The notes: generated from the letters alone by a model not told the origin. A stretch of 45,584 nucleotides of DNA from Yinghuangia elevatio (GCF_040649515.1 NZ_JBEZFP010000074.1:1-45584), one strand, 5' to 3'; shown: positions 16,139-24,160, counted from the stretch's first letter. Program-made: numbers and translations.

Positions 16139-16157
16139 CTATTTTGGAGGGCTGCCG

Positions 16158-16670
16158 GTGTCAAGCGACCGCACGGCCGCGCGCTCGGACGATGCCGCCG
16201 GGCCCGCTGCCCCCGGGAACCTGGGCGTCGACGACGCGATCCGGACGCTTTTGCTGCTGATGCCGCGCATGGTCGGCCGGGCGAAACGCCTCGCGGTCCC
16301 GGAGGAGCTGCGCTCGTCCGCGCTGGCGCCCCGGCACCTGTCGCTGCTCGCGTACCTGCTCTTCGACGGCCCGATGACGGTCAACGAGCTGGCGGGGCGC
16401 CTGGAAGTGGCCCCCGCGACGGTGAGCCTGATGGTCGGCGACCTCGACAAGAAGGGCATCCTCGAACGCACCTCCGATCCGGCCGACCGCCGCCGCACGA
16501 TCGTGAGCATCACCGAAGCCCGGCGCCCGGCGATCGAGGACTGGCTCGGGCAGAGCGCGAGGGCCTGGCGTACCGCGCTGGCACCGCTGACCGACGCCGA
16601 GCGGGCACTGTTCACGAGCACGCTCGCGGCGTACGAGCGGGCACTGTCGGACCCCGAAGACGCGACCTGA
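16158..16670 (+). CDS. MarR-family transcriptional regulator
   Basis: A 170-residue MarR protein. The winged helix spans about 60-125: PRHLSLLAYLLFDGPMTVNE, LEVAPATVSLMVGDLDKKG and the wing DPADRRRTIVSIT, where the DxRxR-type wing is diagnostic. The GTG at 16158 follows TTGGAGGG. It is divergent from the DUF385-hemerythrin gene across a palindromic operator. MarR regulators typically sense phenolics or oxidants, which suits an oxidoreductase target. The ligand is not predictable. Confidence 0.92.
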   Translation: MSSDRTAARSDDAAGPAAPGNLGVDDAIRTLLLLMPRMVGRAKRLAVPEELRSSALAPRHLSLLAYLLFDGPMTVNELAGRLEVAPATVSLMVGDLDKKGILERTSDPADRRRTIVSITEARRPAIEDWLGQSARAWRTALAPLTDAERALFTSTLAAYERALSDPEDAT

Positions 16671-16725
16671 CGACCCATCAGCAAAACTGGACGGGCCCGA
16701 CCCCGCGTACGGAACGGAGGCCGCC

Positions 16726-17349
16726 ATGGCCCGCGTGTACGAGATCGACTCCGTGGTCCCCGTCATCGACCCGACCGCGTTCGTCCACCCCGACGCGGTA
16801 CTGGTCGGCGACGTCATCATCGGCCCGCGCGCGTACATCGGCCCGCTGGCCAGCCTGCGCGGGGACTTCGGCCGCATCACCGTCGGTCCCGGCGCCAACG
16901 TCCAGGACGGGTGCGTCGTGCACTGCTTCCCCGGCACCGACACCACCATCGAGGAGGACGGGCACGTCGGCCACGGCGCAATCCTGCACGGCTGCCATGT
17001 GGGCCGCGGCGTCCTCGTCGGGATGAACGCGGTGGTGATGGACGGAGTACGCCTGGGCGACTACGCGTTCGTCGCGGCCAACACATTCGTCAAGGCCGGG
17101 ACGGTCGTCCCCGAGAAGCACCTCGTCGCCGGCACTCCCGGCGTCGTGACGCGCGAGCTGAGCGAGACGGAACTCGCCTGGAAGGCCAACGGCACGCGCG
17201 TCTACCAGGACCTGGCCGTACGCTCCCTCGCGAGCCTGCGCCCGGCCGAGGCCCGCACCGAAGTCGAGCCCGACCGCCGCCGGGTCAGCACCGACCCGTC
17301 GGTCGCCGTACCGCTGCACACCTACCGCGAGACGCACGCCAAGGACTGA
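16726..17349 (+). CDS. Gamma-carbonic-anhydrase/PaaY-like hexapeptide protein
   Basis: A 207-residue left-handed beta-helix protein of the LbetaH/gamma-carbonic anhydrase family. The metal-binding histidines appear at His66 (VVHC), His83 and His88 (GHVGHGAILHGC). The length and C-terminal extension after residue 150 (KANGTRVYQDLA) resemble PaaY/CaiE, which hydrolyse or activate acyl-CoA thioesters in phenylacetate or carnitine metabolism. No paa genes are adjacent, so the symbol is withheld. The start is well placed after CGGAGG. Confidence 0.85.
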   Translation: MARVYEIDSVVPVIDPTAFVHPDAVLVGDVIIGPRAYIGPLASLRGDFGRITVGPGANVQDGCVVHCFPGTDTTIEEDGHVGHGAILHGCHVGRGVLVGMNAVVMDGVRLGDYAFVAANTFVKAGTVVPEKHLVAGTPGVVTRELSETELAWKANGTRVYQDLAVRSLASLRPAEARTEVEPDRRRVSTDPSVAVPLHTYRETHAKD

Positions 17350-17356
17350 CTCCGCG

Positions 17357-18154
17357 TCACATACCGTCCGGCAGCGCGCTCTTGATGACGTCGAAGCGTG
17401 CGCCGAAGGGGTCGGCGAGCATCGCCATGCGCCCCACGCCCGGCAGATCGTCGGCGGCCACGATCACGGACGCGCCGTTGCCGACCGCGCGTTCGACGGC
17501 CGTGTCGCAGTCGGCGACCTCGAAGTACGGGTACCACTGCGGCGCGGCGTCGCTGCCCGGCACGCCCGGCGGCAGCGCGACGATGCCGCCGGACTCGCCG
17601 TCCCCGCCCGTCCGCGCGGCGGGCGTGATCACCGTGTAGTCGATGCCGGGCACCGGAGCGGTGCCGAACTGCCAGGCGAACACGGCCCCGTAGAACTCCG
17701 TCGCGGCCGCGGTGTCAGCCGTCAGCAACTCGGTCCAGGCCAGCGACCCAGCCGAGTCGACGACCTCCAGCCCTTTGGTGTCGCCCGGCTGCCAGGCCGC
17801 GAAGCGCGCACCCGCGCGGTCGGCGTAGTGGGCCGTGCGGCCCGCGCCCGGCATGTCCGACGGCGGGTGGAGGACGGTGCCGCCGGCCTGCTCGACGGCC
17901 TTGGTCAGCGCCTCCACGTCGGTGGTGTGGAAGTACAGCGTCCACGCCGCCGTGTCGTCGGCACCCCGGCACGGACCCGCCGCCGCGGCTATCCGGCCGC
18001 CGAGCCGGAACATGCCGTAGTTTCCGGCCGCCTCCCCCCGCGACTCGAACTCCCACTCGAACACCGTGGAGTAGAAGGCCGCCGACGCGTCGACGTCGGG
18101 GGACGCGAGGTCGACCCAGATCGGCGAGCCGGGGGTGTATTGCGTGGTGAGCAT
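17357..18154 (-). CDS. Two-domain VOC family protein
   Basis: A 265-residue protein with two VOC modules, about 8-125 (GSPIWVDLASPDVDASAAFY) and 135-260 (LAWTELLTADTAAATEFYGA, ending LADPFGARFDVIK). Such proteins are common in Streptomyces and often called glyoxalase or hydroxylase-like, with no proven reaction. GGAGG lies before the ATG at 18154. The gene converges on the gamma-carbonic-anhydrase gene with 7 bases between stops. Confidence 0.9.
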   Translation of the reverse strand: MLTTQYTPGSPIWVDLASPDVDASAAFYSTVFEWEFESRGEAAGNYGMFRLGGRIAAAAGPCRGADDTAAWTLYFHTTDVEALTKAVEQAGGTVLHPPSDMPGAGRTAHYADRAGARFAAWQPGDTKGLEVVDSAGSLAWTELLTADTAAATEFYGAVFAWQFGTAPVPGIDYTVITPAARTGGDGESGGIVALPPGVPGSDAAPQWYPYFEVADCDTAVERAVGNGASVIVAADDLPGVGRMAMLADPFGARFDVIKSALPDGM

Positions 18155-18184
18155 CAGAGTCCTCCAGAGAGACGGCCGTCCGCG

Positions 18185-18204
18185 TTATTCGAACAATTAT
18201 TCGA
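18185..18204 (-). promoter_or_regulatory. Candidate operator of the two-domain VOC gene
   Basis: TTATTCGA occurs twice as a 12-base-spaced direct repeat (18185-18192 and 18197-18204). TCGAA (18189-18193) and TTCGA (18200-18204) also form an inverted repeat with a 6-base spacer. It is an AT-rich island 30 bases upstream of the VOC ATG, resembling ArsR or TetR operators. Confidence 0.45.
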
Positions 18205-18295
18205 TCAAACGCCGGTGATCGCCAGCGGATCGCCGCTTTCCGGCCAGATCCGCGGCCGGCGGGGGTCGGACGTGAGACCGGTTACATCTGCCCCA

Positions 18296-18316
18296 AAAGG
18301 CGTTTAAAACACCTTT
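18296..18316 (+). promoter_or_regulatory. 21-bp imperfect palindrome upstream of a small membrane protein
   Basis: AAAGGCGTTTAAAACACCTTT reads nearly the same on both strands: only three symmetry positions fail. A TAGGCT at 18327-18332 could be the -10 element of the 18417 gene, in which case the palindrome would cover the -35 region. This fits a repressor site for an unknown regulator. Confidence 0.45.
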
Positions 18317-18416
18317 GCCGGTGACCTAGGCTGCAACGGACACCATCCGAGCACCGCGCGAGTCCCGCCCGCCGCCGCGCGTCGGACCTCCGCCCGCGAG
18401 CCGGAAGGGCAGCGCC

Positions 18417-18779
18417 TTGATACTCCCCGCCACGATCTGCTTCGCCGCGCTCGCGATCCTCACCCTCATCGCCGCCGCCACCGGCTACCGCGGCCTGGTC
18501 TGCGACCGCGACCGCGGGTACCCCGTACCCGACCACGTCGCCCGCACTCCCCACCTCGCCCGGCGCGCGAACCAGAGCGTCGCCTTTTGGTGCACCGGCA
18601 CGGCAGTACTGAGCGTCGCGCCGCTGTTCCCCCTCGTCCGCATGCTCACCGACGGCATCGAGGGCCAGAACCTCACGGTCAGCTCGGTCGCCGTCCTCGT
18701 GGCGTACGGCGCCCTCCTCGTCGCCATCGGCCGCCTCCCCTTCGCGCTCATCAAGCGCTACACCGCCGAGCCCGCGTAA
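18417..18779 (+). CDS. Small membrane protein of unknown function
   Basis: Predicted 120-residue protein with three hydrophobic segments: about 3-22 (ICFAALAILTLIAAATG), 55-75 (VAFWCTGTAVLSVAPLFPLV) and 88-108. The start is probably the TTG at 18417, with GGAAGGG 8 bases upstream. I recognise no family. The promoter region holds a 21-bp palindrome. The coding strand shows the expected GC-rich third positions, supporting it as a real gene. Confidence 0.65.
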   Translation: MILPATICFAALAILTLIAAATGYRGLVCDRDRGYPVPDHVARTPHLARRANQSVAFWCTGTAVLSVAPLFPLVRMLTDGIEGQNLTVSSVAVLVAYGALLVAIGRLPFALIKRYTAEPA

Positions 18780-18968
18780 CCCTCTCCCGGCACCCGGCCG
18801 CAACTGCCGCACGCACAGTCGGTCGGTCCACCAACCCGGTGACGCACAGGGTTGGTCCGCGGGTGAAGGAGGCACTGGTCCCCGTACAACGCAGTGCCCG
18901 GGGCCCCGCCTATGCGAAGGCCCCGGTCGCGCCGCGGACGAGAGGTTCTCGCGCCCGAGGAGACAGCG

Positions 18969-19802
18969 GTGATCTGGACACTGGACGAGGAGTTCGCCAC
19001 GCCCCAGGGGACGGTGCGATGGGCGGCCTTCGGCAGCGGCGACCCGGTGGTGCTCGTGCACGGCACCCCCTACTCCTCGCTCCTGTGGCGTGACATCGCT
19101 CCGGCACTCGCAAATACCCGCAGAGTCTTCGTCTTCGACCATCTCGGCTTCGGCCGGTCGGACCAGCGCGAGGGCCAAGACCTCGGCTTGGCGGCGCACG
19201 CGAGGAACTTCGCCGGCCTGCTCGACCACTGGGGCCTGTCCCGTCCCAGCGTCGTCGCCCACGACATCGGCGGCGCGGTGGCCCTGCGGACCCTGCTGCT
19301 GGAAGGCCGGGAGTACCGGGACCTGACTCTGTTCGACGCGGTGAGCGGCGGCGAATGGGAGCGCGGGCTGTTCCGGCTCATCCTCGAACACGCCGACGTC
19401 TTCCGCGAACTGCCGGACTACGCCCACGAAGCGCTCGTCGCCGCCCACATGCGGCATGCCACACACGCCGGGTTCCGGCCGGGAGTCCTCGAGGCGTTCC
19501 TCGCCCCGTGGCTGGGCGCCGACGGGCAGGCCGCGTTCTACCGCCAGTACCGCCAGATCAGACAGGCGGACACCGCCGCGTACGAAGACCTGCTCGGGGA
19601 GATCTCGATCCCAGTACGCATCATCTGGGGACGCGAGGACCGCATCCTTCCCCCGAAGTACGCCGAATGGCTGCGCGAGCGCATCCCGCACGCCGAGTTG
19701 CACTGGATCGAGGGAGCGGGCCACCTCCTTCAGGAGGACGCAGCCGCGCAGTTGTCGGCCCACCTCACCGCCGGCTTCCCGCCTGACCTCAACGGCGGTT
19801 GA
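18969..19802 (+). CDS. Alpha/beta hydrolase, haloalkane-dehalogenase/epoxide-hydrolase-like
   Basis: A 277-residue alpha/beta-hydrolase. The oxyanion motif HGTPYSS lies near residue 31, and the nucleophile elbow VVAHDIGG places Asp at about residue 99 rather than Ser. An Asp nucleophile is characteristic of haloalkane dehalogenases and epoxide hydrolases. The acid is probably in GREDRILP (about 223) and the base His in GAGHLL (about 250). A cap domain lies between about 130 and 205. The GTG at 18969 has GAGGAG upstream and starts the family-like sequence; a longer frame from 18894 is Arg-rich. It stands alone. Confidence 0.85.
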   Translation: MIWTLDEEFATPQGTVRWAAFGSGDPVVLVHGTPYSSLLWRDIAPALANTRRVFVFDHLGFGRSDQREGQDLGLAAHARNFAGLLDHWGLSRPSVVAHDIGGAVALRTLLLEGREYRDLTLFDAVSGGEWERGLFRLILEHADVFRELPDYAHEALVAAHMRHATHAGFRPGVLEAFLAPWLGADGQAAFYRQYRQIRQADTAAYEDLLGEISIPVRIIWGREDRILPPKYAEWLRERIPHAELHWIEGAGHLLQEDAAAQLSAHLTAGFPPDLNGG

Positions 19803-20394
19803 AGTTCGCTCTGGGCGCCGCCGCCCGGGACACGCGCAAACTGTCGGTGGTCGCACATCGCGTCGTACGGCCGCCGGTCGAGCGCGAGGGTTTCCGGTCC
19901 GGGGCGTTGGGGGCCGACGCCGGGAGGCTGGGCCCTGGATGTCCACATCGCCACGGGCGCCGGGGACCCGCGCGAGCTGCGCACACGGCCGTCGGCGTCC
20001 CGCGTACGCTTCCCCCGTCCGAATCCGCCGAGAGCACCGCAACCTGGGCGGATACCTGCGCCGGAGCCTGGGCGGGGGCTACCGGTCGGTCGGCCTGACT
20101 CTGGGCCGCGGGTCGGGCGGTCGGGAACTGCCCGCTCCGGACGGTCTCCTGGCCGACGCCGTGCTGGACGAGGCTTCGCGCGACCGGGCCGGGTATCTGC
20201 CGGACCAGCGCGCGCGGCGCAGCCGGAACCCGTTCGCCGCGGCTGGACGCCCCGGCCGGACAGGTCCGACCGGTCCGAGGGAGCCAATCGTCGTCCGATG
20301 TGACGTCGGTGTGCGGCGGCCTGTCCCGCGAAGTGCCGCCGCGGCAGGCGGTGTTCCGCGACGCGTTCACCCGCTCGGCCGCGGCCGGGACGCG
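19803..20394. other. About 590 bases without a recognisable gene
   Basis: Several overlapping GC-rich open frames cross this stretch on both strands, but none has a ribosome binding site at a sensible start, and their products are Arg/Pro/Gly-rich with no recognisable domain. It may be a decayed gene or a long intergenic region. The next signal is the terminator at 20395. Confidence 0.5.
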
Positions 20395-20442
20395 TTCGGC
20401 CCCCGGCCTTCCCATGGGGTCACGGGTAGGCCGGGGGCCGAA
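20395..20442. terminator. Strong terminator hairpin after etfA
   Basis: A 15-base perfect inverted repeat: TTCGGCCCCCGGCCT (20395-20409) and its complement (20428-20442), with an 18-base loop. It lies 28 bases beyond the etfA stop on the minus strand and should end the etfBA transcript. There is no T tract, which is usual for actinobacterial hairpin terminators. It may act in both directions. Confidence 0.8.
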
Positions 20443-20470
20443 TCACAAGCCGGAGATCCGGGCGCGGGGA

Positions 20471-21430
20471 CTACTTGCGCTTGTTGATCTCTTCCTCGAG
20501 CTGCGGCATGACCTTGAACAGGTCGCCGACGACGCCGTAGTCGACCAGGTCGAAGATCGGGGCGTCCTCGTCCTTGTTGATCGCGACGATGGTCTTCGAG
20601 GTCTGCATGCCCGCGCGGTGCTGGATCGCGCCGGAGATGCCGACCGCGATGTAGAGCTGCGGCGAGACCTGCGTACCGGTCTGGCCGACCTGGTGGCTGT
20701 GCGGGTACCAGCCGGCGTCGACCGCGGCACGCGAGGCGCCGACCGCGGCACCGAGGGCGTCCGCAACCCGCTCGATGACGACGAAGTTCTCGGCGCCGTT
20801 CACGCCGCGGCCGCCGGAGACGACGATGTCGGCCTCGGTCAGCTCGGGGCGGTCCGACTTCTCGCGCGGCGCGCGCGAGACGATCTTGGTGCCGGTGGCG
20901 GCGGCCGAGAAGGTCACCGAGACGGACTCGACCGTCGGCGTGGCCGGGGCCTCCTCCGGGGTGGCGGCGTTCGGCTTGACCGTGATGATCGGCGTGCCCT
21001 TGGTGACGTGCGCGCGGACCTGGTACGTCGCGGCGAACACCGACTGCTCGGTCTCCGGGCCGTTCTCACCCGCGGTGACGTCGACCGCGTCGGTGATGAT
21101 GCCGGACTCCAGACGCACCGCGACGCGCGCGCCGATCTCGCGGCCGTCGTTCGACGACGGCACGAGGATGGCGGCGGCACCGCTGCTCTGCGCGATCTGC
21201 GCGAGCGCTTCGGCCTTGGGGACGACGAGGTAGTCGTCGACCTCGGCGGCGTCCACGACGTACACCTTCTGGGCGCCGAAGCGGCCCAGGGTCTCGGTCG
21301 CGGCGTCGGCGCCCTTGCCCAGGAACACGGCCGACGGCTCGCCGATGCGGCGGGCCAGGGTCAGCAGTTCCAGGGTCGGCTTGCGTACGGCTCCGTCGAC
21401 GTGGTCGACGAGAACGAGGATCTCACCCAC
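20471..21430 (-). CDS. etfA: Electron transfer flavoprotein alpha subunit
   Basis: A 319-residue ETF alpha subunit, full length. The C-terminal FAD-binding signature is clear: SHQVGQTGTQVSPQLYIAVG, then GISGAIQHRAGM and IVAINKDEDAPIFDLVDYG. With EtfB it forms the soluble FAD/AMP heterodimer that takes electrons from acyl-CoA and related dehydrogenases and passes them to ETF-quinone oxidoreductase. The start is a GTG at 21430 preceded by AAGGAG. It lies 60 bases downstream of etfB in a two-gene operon that ends at the 20395-20442 hairpin. It links the window to beta-oxidation-type catabolism. Confidence 0.95.
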   Translation of the reverse strand: MGEILVLVDHVDGAVRKPTLELLTLARRIGEPSAVFLGKGADAATETLGRFGAQKVYVVDAAEVDDYLVVPKAEALAQIAQSSGAAAILVPSSNDGREIGARVAVRLESGIITDAVDVTAGENGPETEQSVFAATYQVRAHVTKGTPIITVKPNAATPEEAPATPTVESVSVTFSAAATGTKIVSRAPREKSDRPELTEADIVVSGGRGVNGAENFVVIERVADALGAAVGASRAAVDAGWYPHSHQVGQTGTQVSPQLYIAVGISGAIQHRAGMQTSKTIVAINKDEDAPIFDLVDYGVVGDLFKVMPQLEEEINKRK

Positions 21431-21490
21431 TGAATCTCTCCTTGTCCGGTGTAGCCCGGAAGATCAGAAATAGGTCCGGTGCTGCCCGAC

Positions 21491-22270
21491 TCAGATGAAC
21501 TTCTTCGCGGCGAGGAACGCGGCGACCTGCACGCCGCCCTCACCCTCGTCCGTCACGACCTCGCCCTTGCTGCGCGGCGGACGCGCGGTGGCGGCGTCGA
21601 CGGTCGACCACGCGGCGGACAGGCCCACCGCGTCGGAGTCGATGCCCAGGTCGTCGAGGTCCTTGGTCTCCAGCGGCTTCTTCTTGGCCGCCATGATGCC
21701 CTTGAAGGACGGGAAGCGGGCCTCGCCCGTGCGGTCGGTCACCGAGACGACGGCCGGCAGGCTCGCCTCGACCTGCTCGGTCGCGGCGTCGCCCTCGCGG
21801 CGGCCCTTGACCACGCCGCCCTCGACCTTGACCTCGTCCAGGAAGGTGACCTGCGGTACGCCGAGGCGCTCCGCCAGCATCGCCGGGACGACGCCCATGG
21901 TCGCGTCGGTGGAGGCCATTCCGCAGAGGACCAGGTCGTACCCGGCCTCCTCGATCGCCTTGGCGAGGATCAGCGAGGTGCCGAGGGCGTCGGTGCCCTG
22001 GATGTCGTCGTCGTTGACGTGGATCGCCTTGTCGCCGCCCATCGCGAGGGCCTTGCGCAGGGCTTCCTTCGCGTCGTCCGGTCCGACGGTGAGGTACGTG
22101 ATCTCCGCCTCGGCGCCCGACTCGACGATCTGCAGCGCCTGTTCGATCGCGTACTCGTCGAGTTCGGAGAGGAGGGAGTCCACCGACTCGCGGTCGGTGG
22201 TGCCATCGTCATTGAACCCGCGGTCCGCGGTGGCGTCGGGCACGTACTTCACGCAGACAACGATTTTCAC
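21491..22270 (-). CDS. etfB: Electron transfer flavoprotein beta subunit
   Basis: A 259-residue ETF beta subunit. The N-terminus MKIVVCVKYVPDATADR, the segment LLSELDEYAIEQAL and the AMP-binding-region TVGPDDAKEALRKALAMG are typical. SLPAVVSVTDRTGEARFPSF matches the region next to the dehydrogenase recognition loop. The start is a GTG with AGGAGA upstream. It is the first gene of etfBA. The 398-base upstream region holds two dyads (22497-22520 and 22542-22554), either of which could be an operator. Confidence 0.95.
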   Translation of the reverse strand: MKIVVCVKYVPDATADRGFNDDGTTDRESVDSLLSELDEYAIEQALQIVESGAEAEITYLTVGPDDAKEALRKALAMGGDKAIHVNDDDIQGTDALGTSLILAKAIEEAGYDLVLCGMASTDATMGVVPAMLAERLGVPQVTFLDEVKVEGGVVKGRREGDAATEQVEASLPAVVSVTDRTGEARFPSFKGIMAAKKKPLETKDLDDLGIDSDAVGLSAAWSTVDAATARPPRSKGEVVTDEGEGGVQVAAFLAAKKFI

Positions 22271-22496
22271 AACAGTTCTCCTGTGGTCGTCCGGTCACCC
22301 AGGTGCCGGTCCGAGGGTGTCATGCCCGTCCGAAGACGCCGCTATGGCCCCACCCGCGACTGCTCGCGACGCTTGCCGCCGGGGTGTTCGATCACTCCGG
22401 CATCATTGCATCACCGCAGGTGTGCGCATGTACGCCCTCCTCGCGAGGCATGACGGCTCCGGCCCCTTCGGTCCTGCGATGTCTGTCCCCTGAGCC

Positions 22497-22520
22497 TTTC
22501 ACGCGCGCGTGCGCGTGAAA
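22497..22520. promoter_or_regulatory. 10-bp-arm inverted repeat upstream of etfB
   Basis: TTTCACGCGC (22497-22506) and GCGCGTGAAA (22511-22520) are perfect complements around GCGT. It is 227 bases upstream of etfB and 149 bases beyond the PurA-like stop. It may be a terminator of the PurA-like operon or a TetR-type operator; there is no T tract. Confidence 0.5.
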
Positions 22521-22541
22521 CGATCCGGCACTTTCATCATG

Positions 22542-22554
22542 TGACGGTCCGTCA
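22542..22554 (-). promoter_or_regulatory. Perfect 13-bp palindrome, possible etfBA operator
   Basis: TGACGG-T-CCGTCA is perfectly symmetrical. Read on the minus strand it includes TTGACG, a good -35 hexamer in the direction of etfB. A repressor bound here would block that promoter. The distance to etfB (about 270 bases) implies a long leader if the promoter is real. Confidence 0.4.
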
Positions 22555-22668
22555 ACTTCCAGTCGAGAGTACGCGCCCCCGGAAGGGAACCTGACCACCA
22601 CCCCGCCGACTAGGCGATTGATGGCAATTCCTCCCGGCACCCTGACGGGCTCCCGACAGTCCGCCGAC

Positions 22669-24063
22669 TTACTTGTTACTGGACAGTAACACCGTTCGAT
22701 CGGCCTTGTCACCGCTCCTCGGACCCGAGGAGAGCAACGTCACCGGGGCTCCCAGCGCGCCTTCGACGACCTCCGGCCACGCGGCGGGCGACACGGCATG
22801 AAATGTCGGATCCGCGGGCCGGGCGGTGCCGGAGAAGCCACGACGGTCGGCAGGGTCGGTCGGGTCGGTCGGGTCGGGGAGGTGGTCGGGGACTGCGCGC
22901 AGCAGGCGGGCGGTGAGGGCGGATTGGCGGTCGAGATCACGCGTACGGCCCACCGGGAGAGCGTCGACCCGCACGCCGTCGACGCGGTACGCCCGGCAGA
23001 TCCCCAGCGGAACCCGCCCCGCCGCGTCGACGTGCGTCAGGGCAAGCGCGTCGACGCCGCCGCAGACGTCCACGGCGTAGCGGTGCGCGACGGCGTCGAA
23101 GTGGCCGACGCGGAAGGCGCCCTGCCACCGGCCGGTGCCGTTGTGCGGGTCGGGGAGGGCGGCGGTGAGGGCGGAGTCCTCGGTGACGAGCGGGCCGGGG
23201 CCGTGGCGGGGTGTGTAGGTGCGTACGACGCCCAGCCGGGTCGCCGACCGCGCGCTGTCCCCCGTCGCCTCCGCGAGCAGCGCCTCGGCGTTGGCGAAGG
23301 TCGTCGTGGACCAGGTCGTGTAGGGGTGGAAGCCGTGCCACTCGTCGAGCAGCACGCCTTGGGCGCCCTCGAACACGACCGGCCCCGCACGGAGCAGCCC
23401 GTCGAGGTGGGATCTGTCGACCAGCCGCACGGCCCTGCCGAATGCGCGGAAGGCGGTCAGGCAGTCGTCGAGGGAGGGAATGTCTGTGGCGGGCCACAGG
23501 CTGCCGAGGTCGGCGGCGAGGGCGTCGTGTACGGCGGCGAGCTTGCGGCGCAGTTTGCCCGGCTCGCGCGTGTCGCCCGCGCGGGGGGCCGTCGCCGGGT
23601 GGGCGAGGGCGAACGCGGCGGTCTCGCCGACCCCCATGCCGCAGGATCCGTGACGGGCGTCCCCGCGGGCGGCCTCCCGCGCCCGGTTGGCCGCGGCGTG
23701 GAAGGGGGTGATGAGAAGGGCCTCGCGGTCGACGGTAAGCCGATCGAGCGGATCCGGTACGCCGATTGCCGCAAGGTGGTCGGCCTCGGCGGCGAGTGCG
23801 AGCGGGTCGAGGAGCATGAAGCGCGAGAGGAAGGTCTCGACCCCGGGGGTGAAGGAGCCGGCGCCGAACTGGGCGAAGGTGTGGTGCCGCCCGTCGTCGG
23901 CGACGACGTTGTGCGCGGCCTGCGCCCCGCCGTTGAACCGGACAACCGCGCGGACGGGGTGGCGCGTACGGGACGCCCGGACGCATAGGTGGTCCACGAC
24001 GGTGCCCTTGCCGGCGTCGCCGAAGCCGAGGTCGACGACGATCACATGGTCGAGGTTGCGCAC
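22669..24063 (-). CDS. Divergent adenylosuccinate synthetase-like protein
   Basis: A 464-residue PurA-superfamily protein. The GTP/IMP loop GFGDAGKGT (Asp16) replaces the usual QWGDEGKGK, and the histidine loop is NGGAQAAHNV rather than GxNAGHT. SCGMGVGE stands where PurA has its TTGRGIGP-like segment, and VVFEGAQGVLLD is well conserved. The fold and ligase chemistry (a GTP-phosphorylated intermediate joined to an amine) are probably kept, but the substrate has probably changed, and housekeeping PurA should be elsewhere. I take the GTG at 24063, preceded by AGGAG. A TDPTDPTDPAD stretch near residue 415 is a low-complexity insert. It is the last gene of the NrtR-like/J-kinase/vWA unit. Confidence 0.82.
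   Translation of the reverse strand: MRNLDHVIVVDLGFGDAGKGTVVDHLCVRASRTRHPVRAVVRFNGGAQAAHNVVADDGRHHTFAQFGAGSFTPGVETFLSRFMLLDPLALAAEADHLAAIGVPDPLDRLTVDREALLITPFHAAANRAREAARGDARHGSCGMGVGETAAFALAHPATAPRAGDTREPGKLRRKLAAVHDALAADLGSLWPATDIPSLDDCLTAFRAFGRAVRLVDRSHLDGLLRAGPVVFEGAQGVLLDEWHGFHPYTTWSTTTFANAEALLAEATGDSARSATRLGVVRTYTPRHGPGPLVTEDSALTAALPDPHNGTGRWQGAFRVGHFDAVAHRYAVDVCGGVDALALTHVDAAGRVPLGICRAYRVDGVRVDALPVGRTRDLDRQSALTARLLRAVPDHLPDPTDPTDPADRRGFSGTARPADPTFHAVSPAAWPEVVEGALGAPVTLLSSGPRSGDKADRTVLLSSNK
22674..22691. other. Hairpin at the 3' end of the PurA-like gene
   Basis: TGTTACT and AGTAACA are perfect 7-base complements around GGAC, overlapping the last codons before the TAA stop. The AT content is unusual here. 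It could be a terminator, a mobile-element scar or simply part of the C-terminal coding sequence. Confidence 0.35.
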
Positions 24064-24105
24064 CGGATCTCCTGTGACGATCGACTGAGGAGGCGGATGC
24101 CGAGA

Positions 24106-24156
24106 GCGGGGCGGCGCGTCGACACCGTGCCCCTCGGCGCCGCCGCACCGCCCCGC
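24106..24156 (-). other. Hairpin in the vWA/PurA-like gap
   Basis: GCGGGGCGG (24106-24114) pairs with CCGCCCCGC (24148-24156), with four more pairs outside across a one-base bulge. It occupies most of the 97-base gap between the vWA stop and the PurA-like start, and may reduce read-through or protect the upstream message. Confidence 0.4.
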
Positions 24157-24160
24157 ATCT

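Larger units (their letters stand above)
22271..22668. other. Long intergenic region upstream of etfB
   Basis: This 398-base gap holds no credible gene. It lies between the end of the PurA-like gene and the etfB start, both on the minus strand, so it should carry the etfBA promoter and the end of the upstream operon. Two distinct inverted repeats are listed separately. Confidence 0.6.

Noticed and set aside
19789..20415. 208-residue minus-strand frame in the region after the hydrolase
   Set aside because: No ribosome binding site, no family-like sequence and composition of a chance frame. Kept only as an unexplained region.
22669..24063. Phage PurZ (diaminopurine) pathway
   Set aside because: PurZ also belongs to the PurA superfamily, but no phage genes, DatZ-like or MazZ-like partners or other phage features are present.
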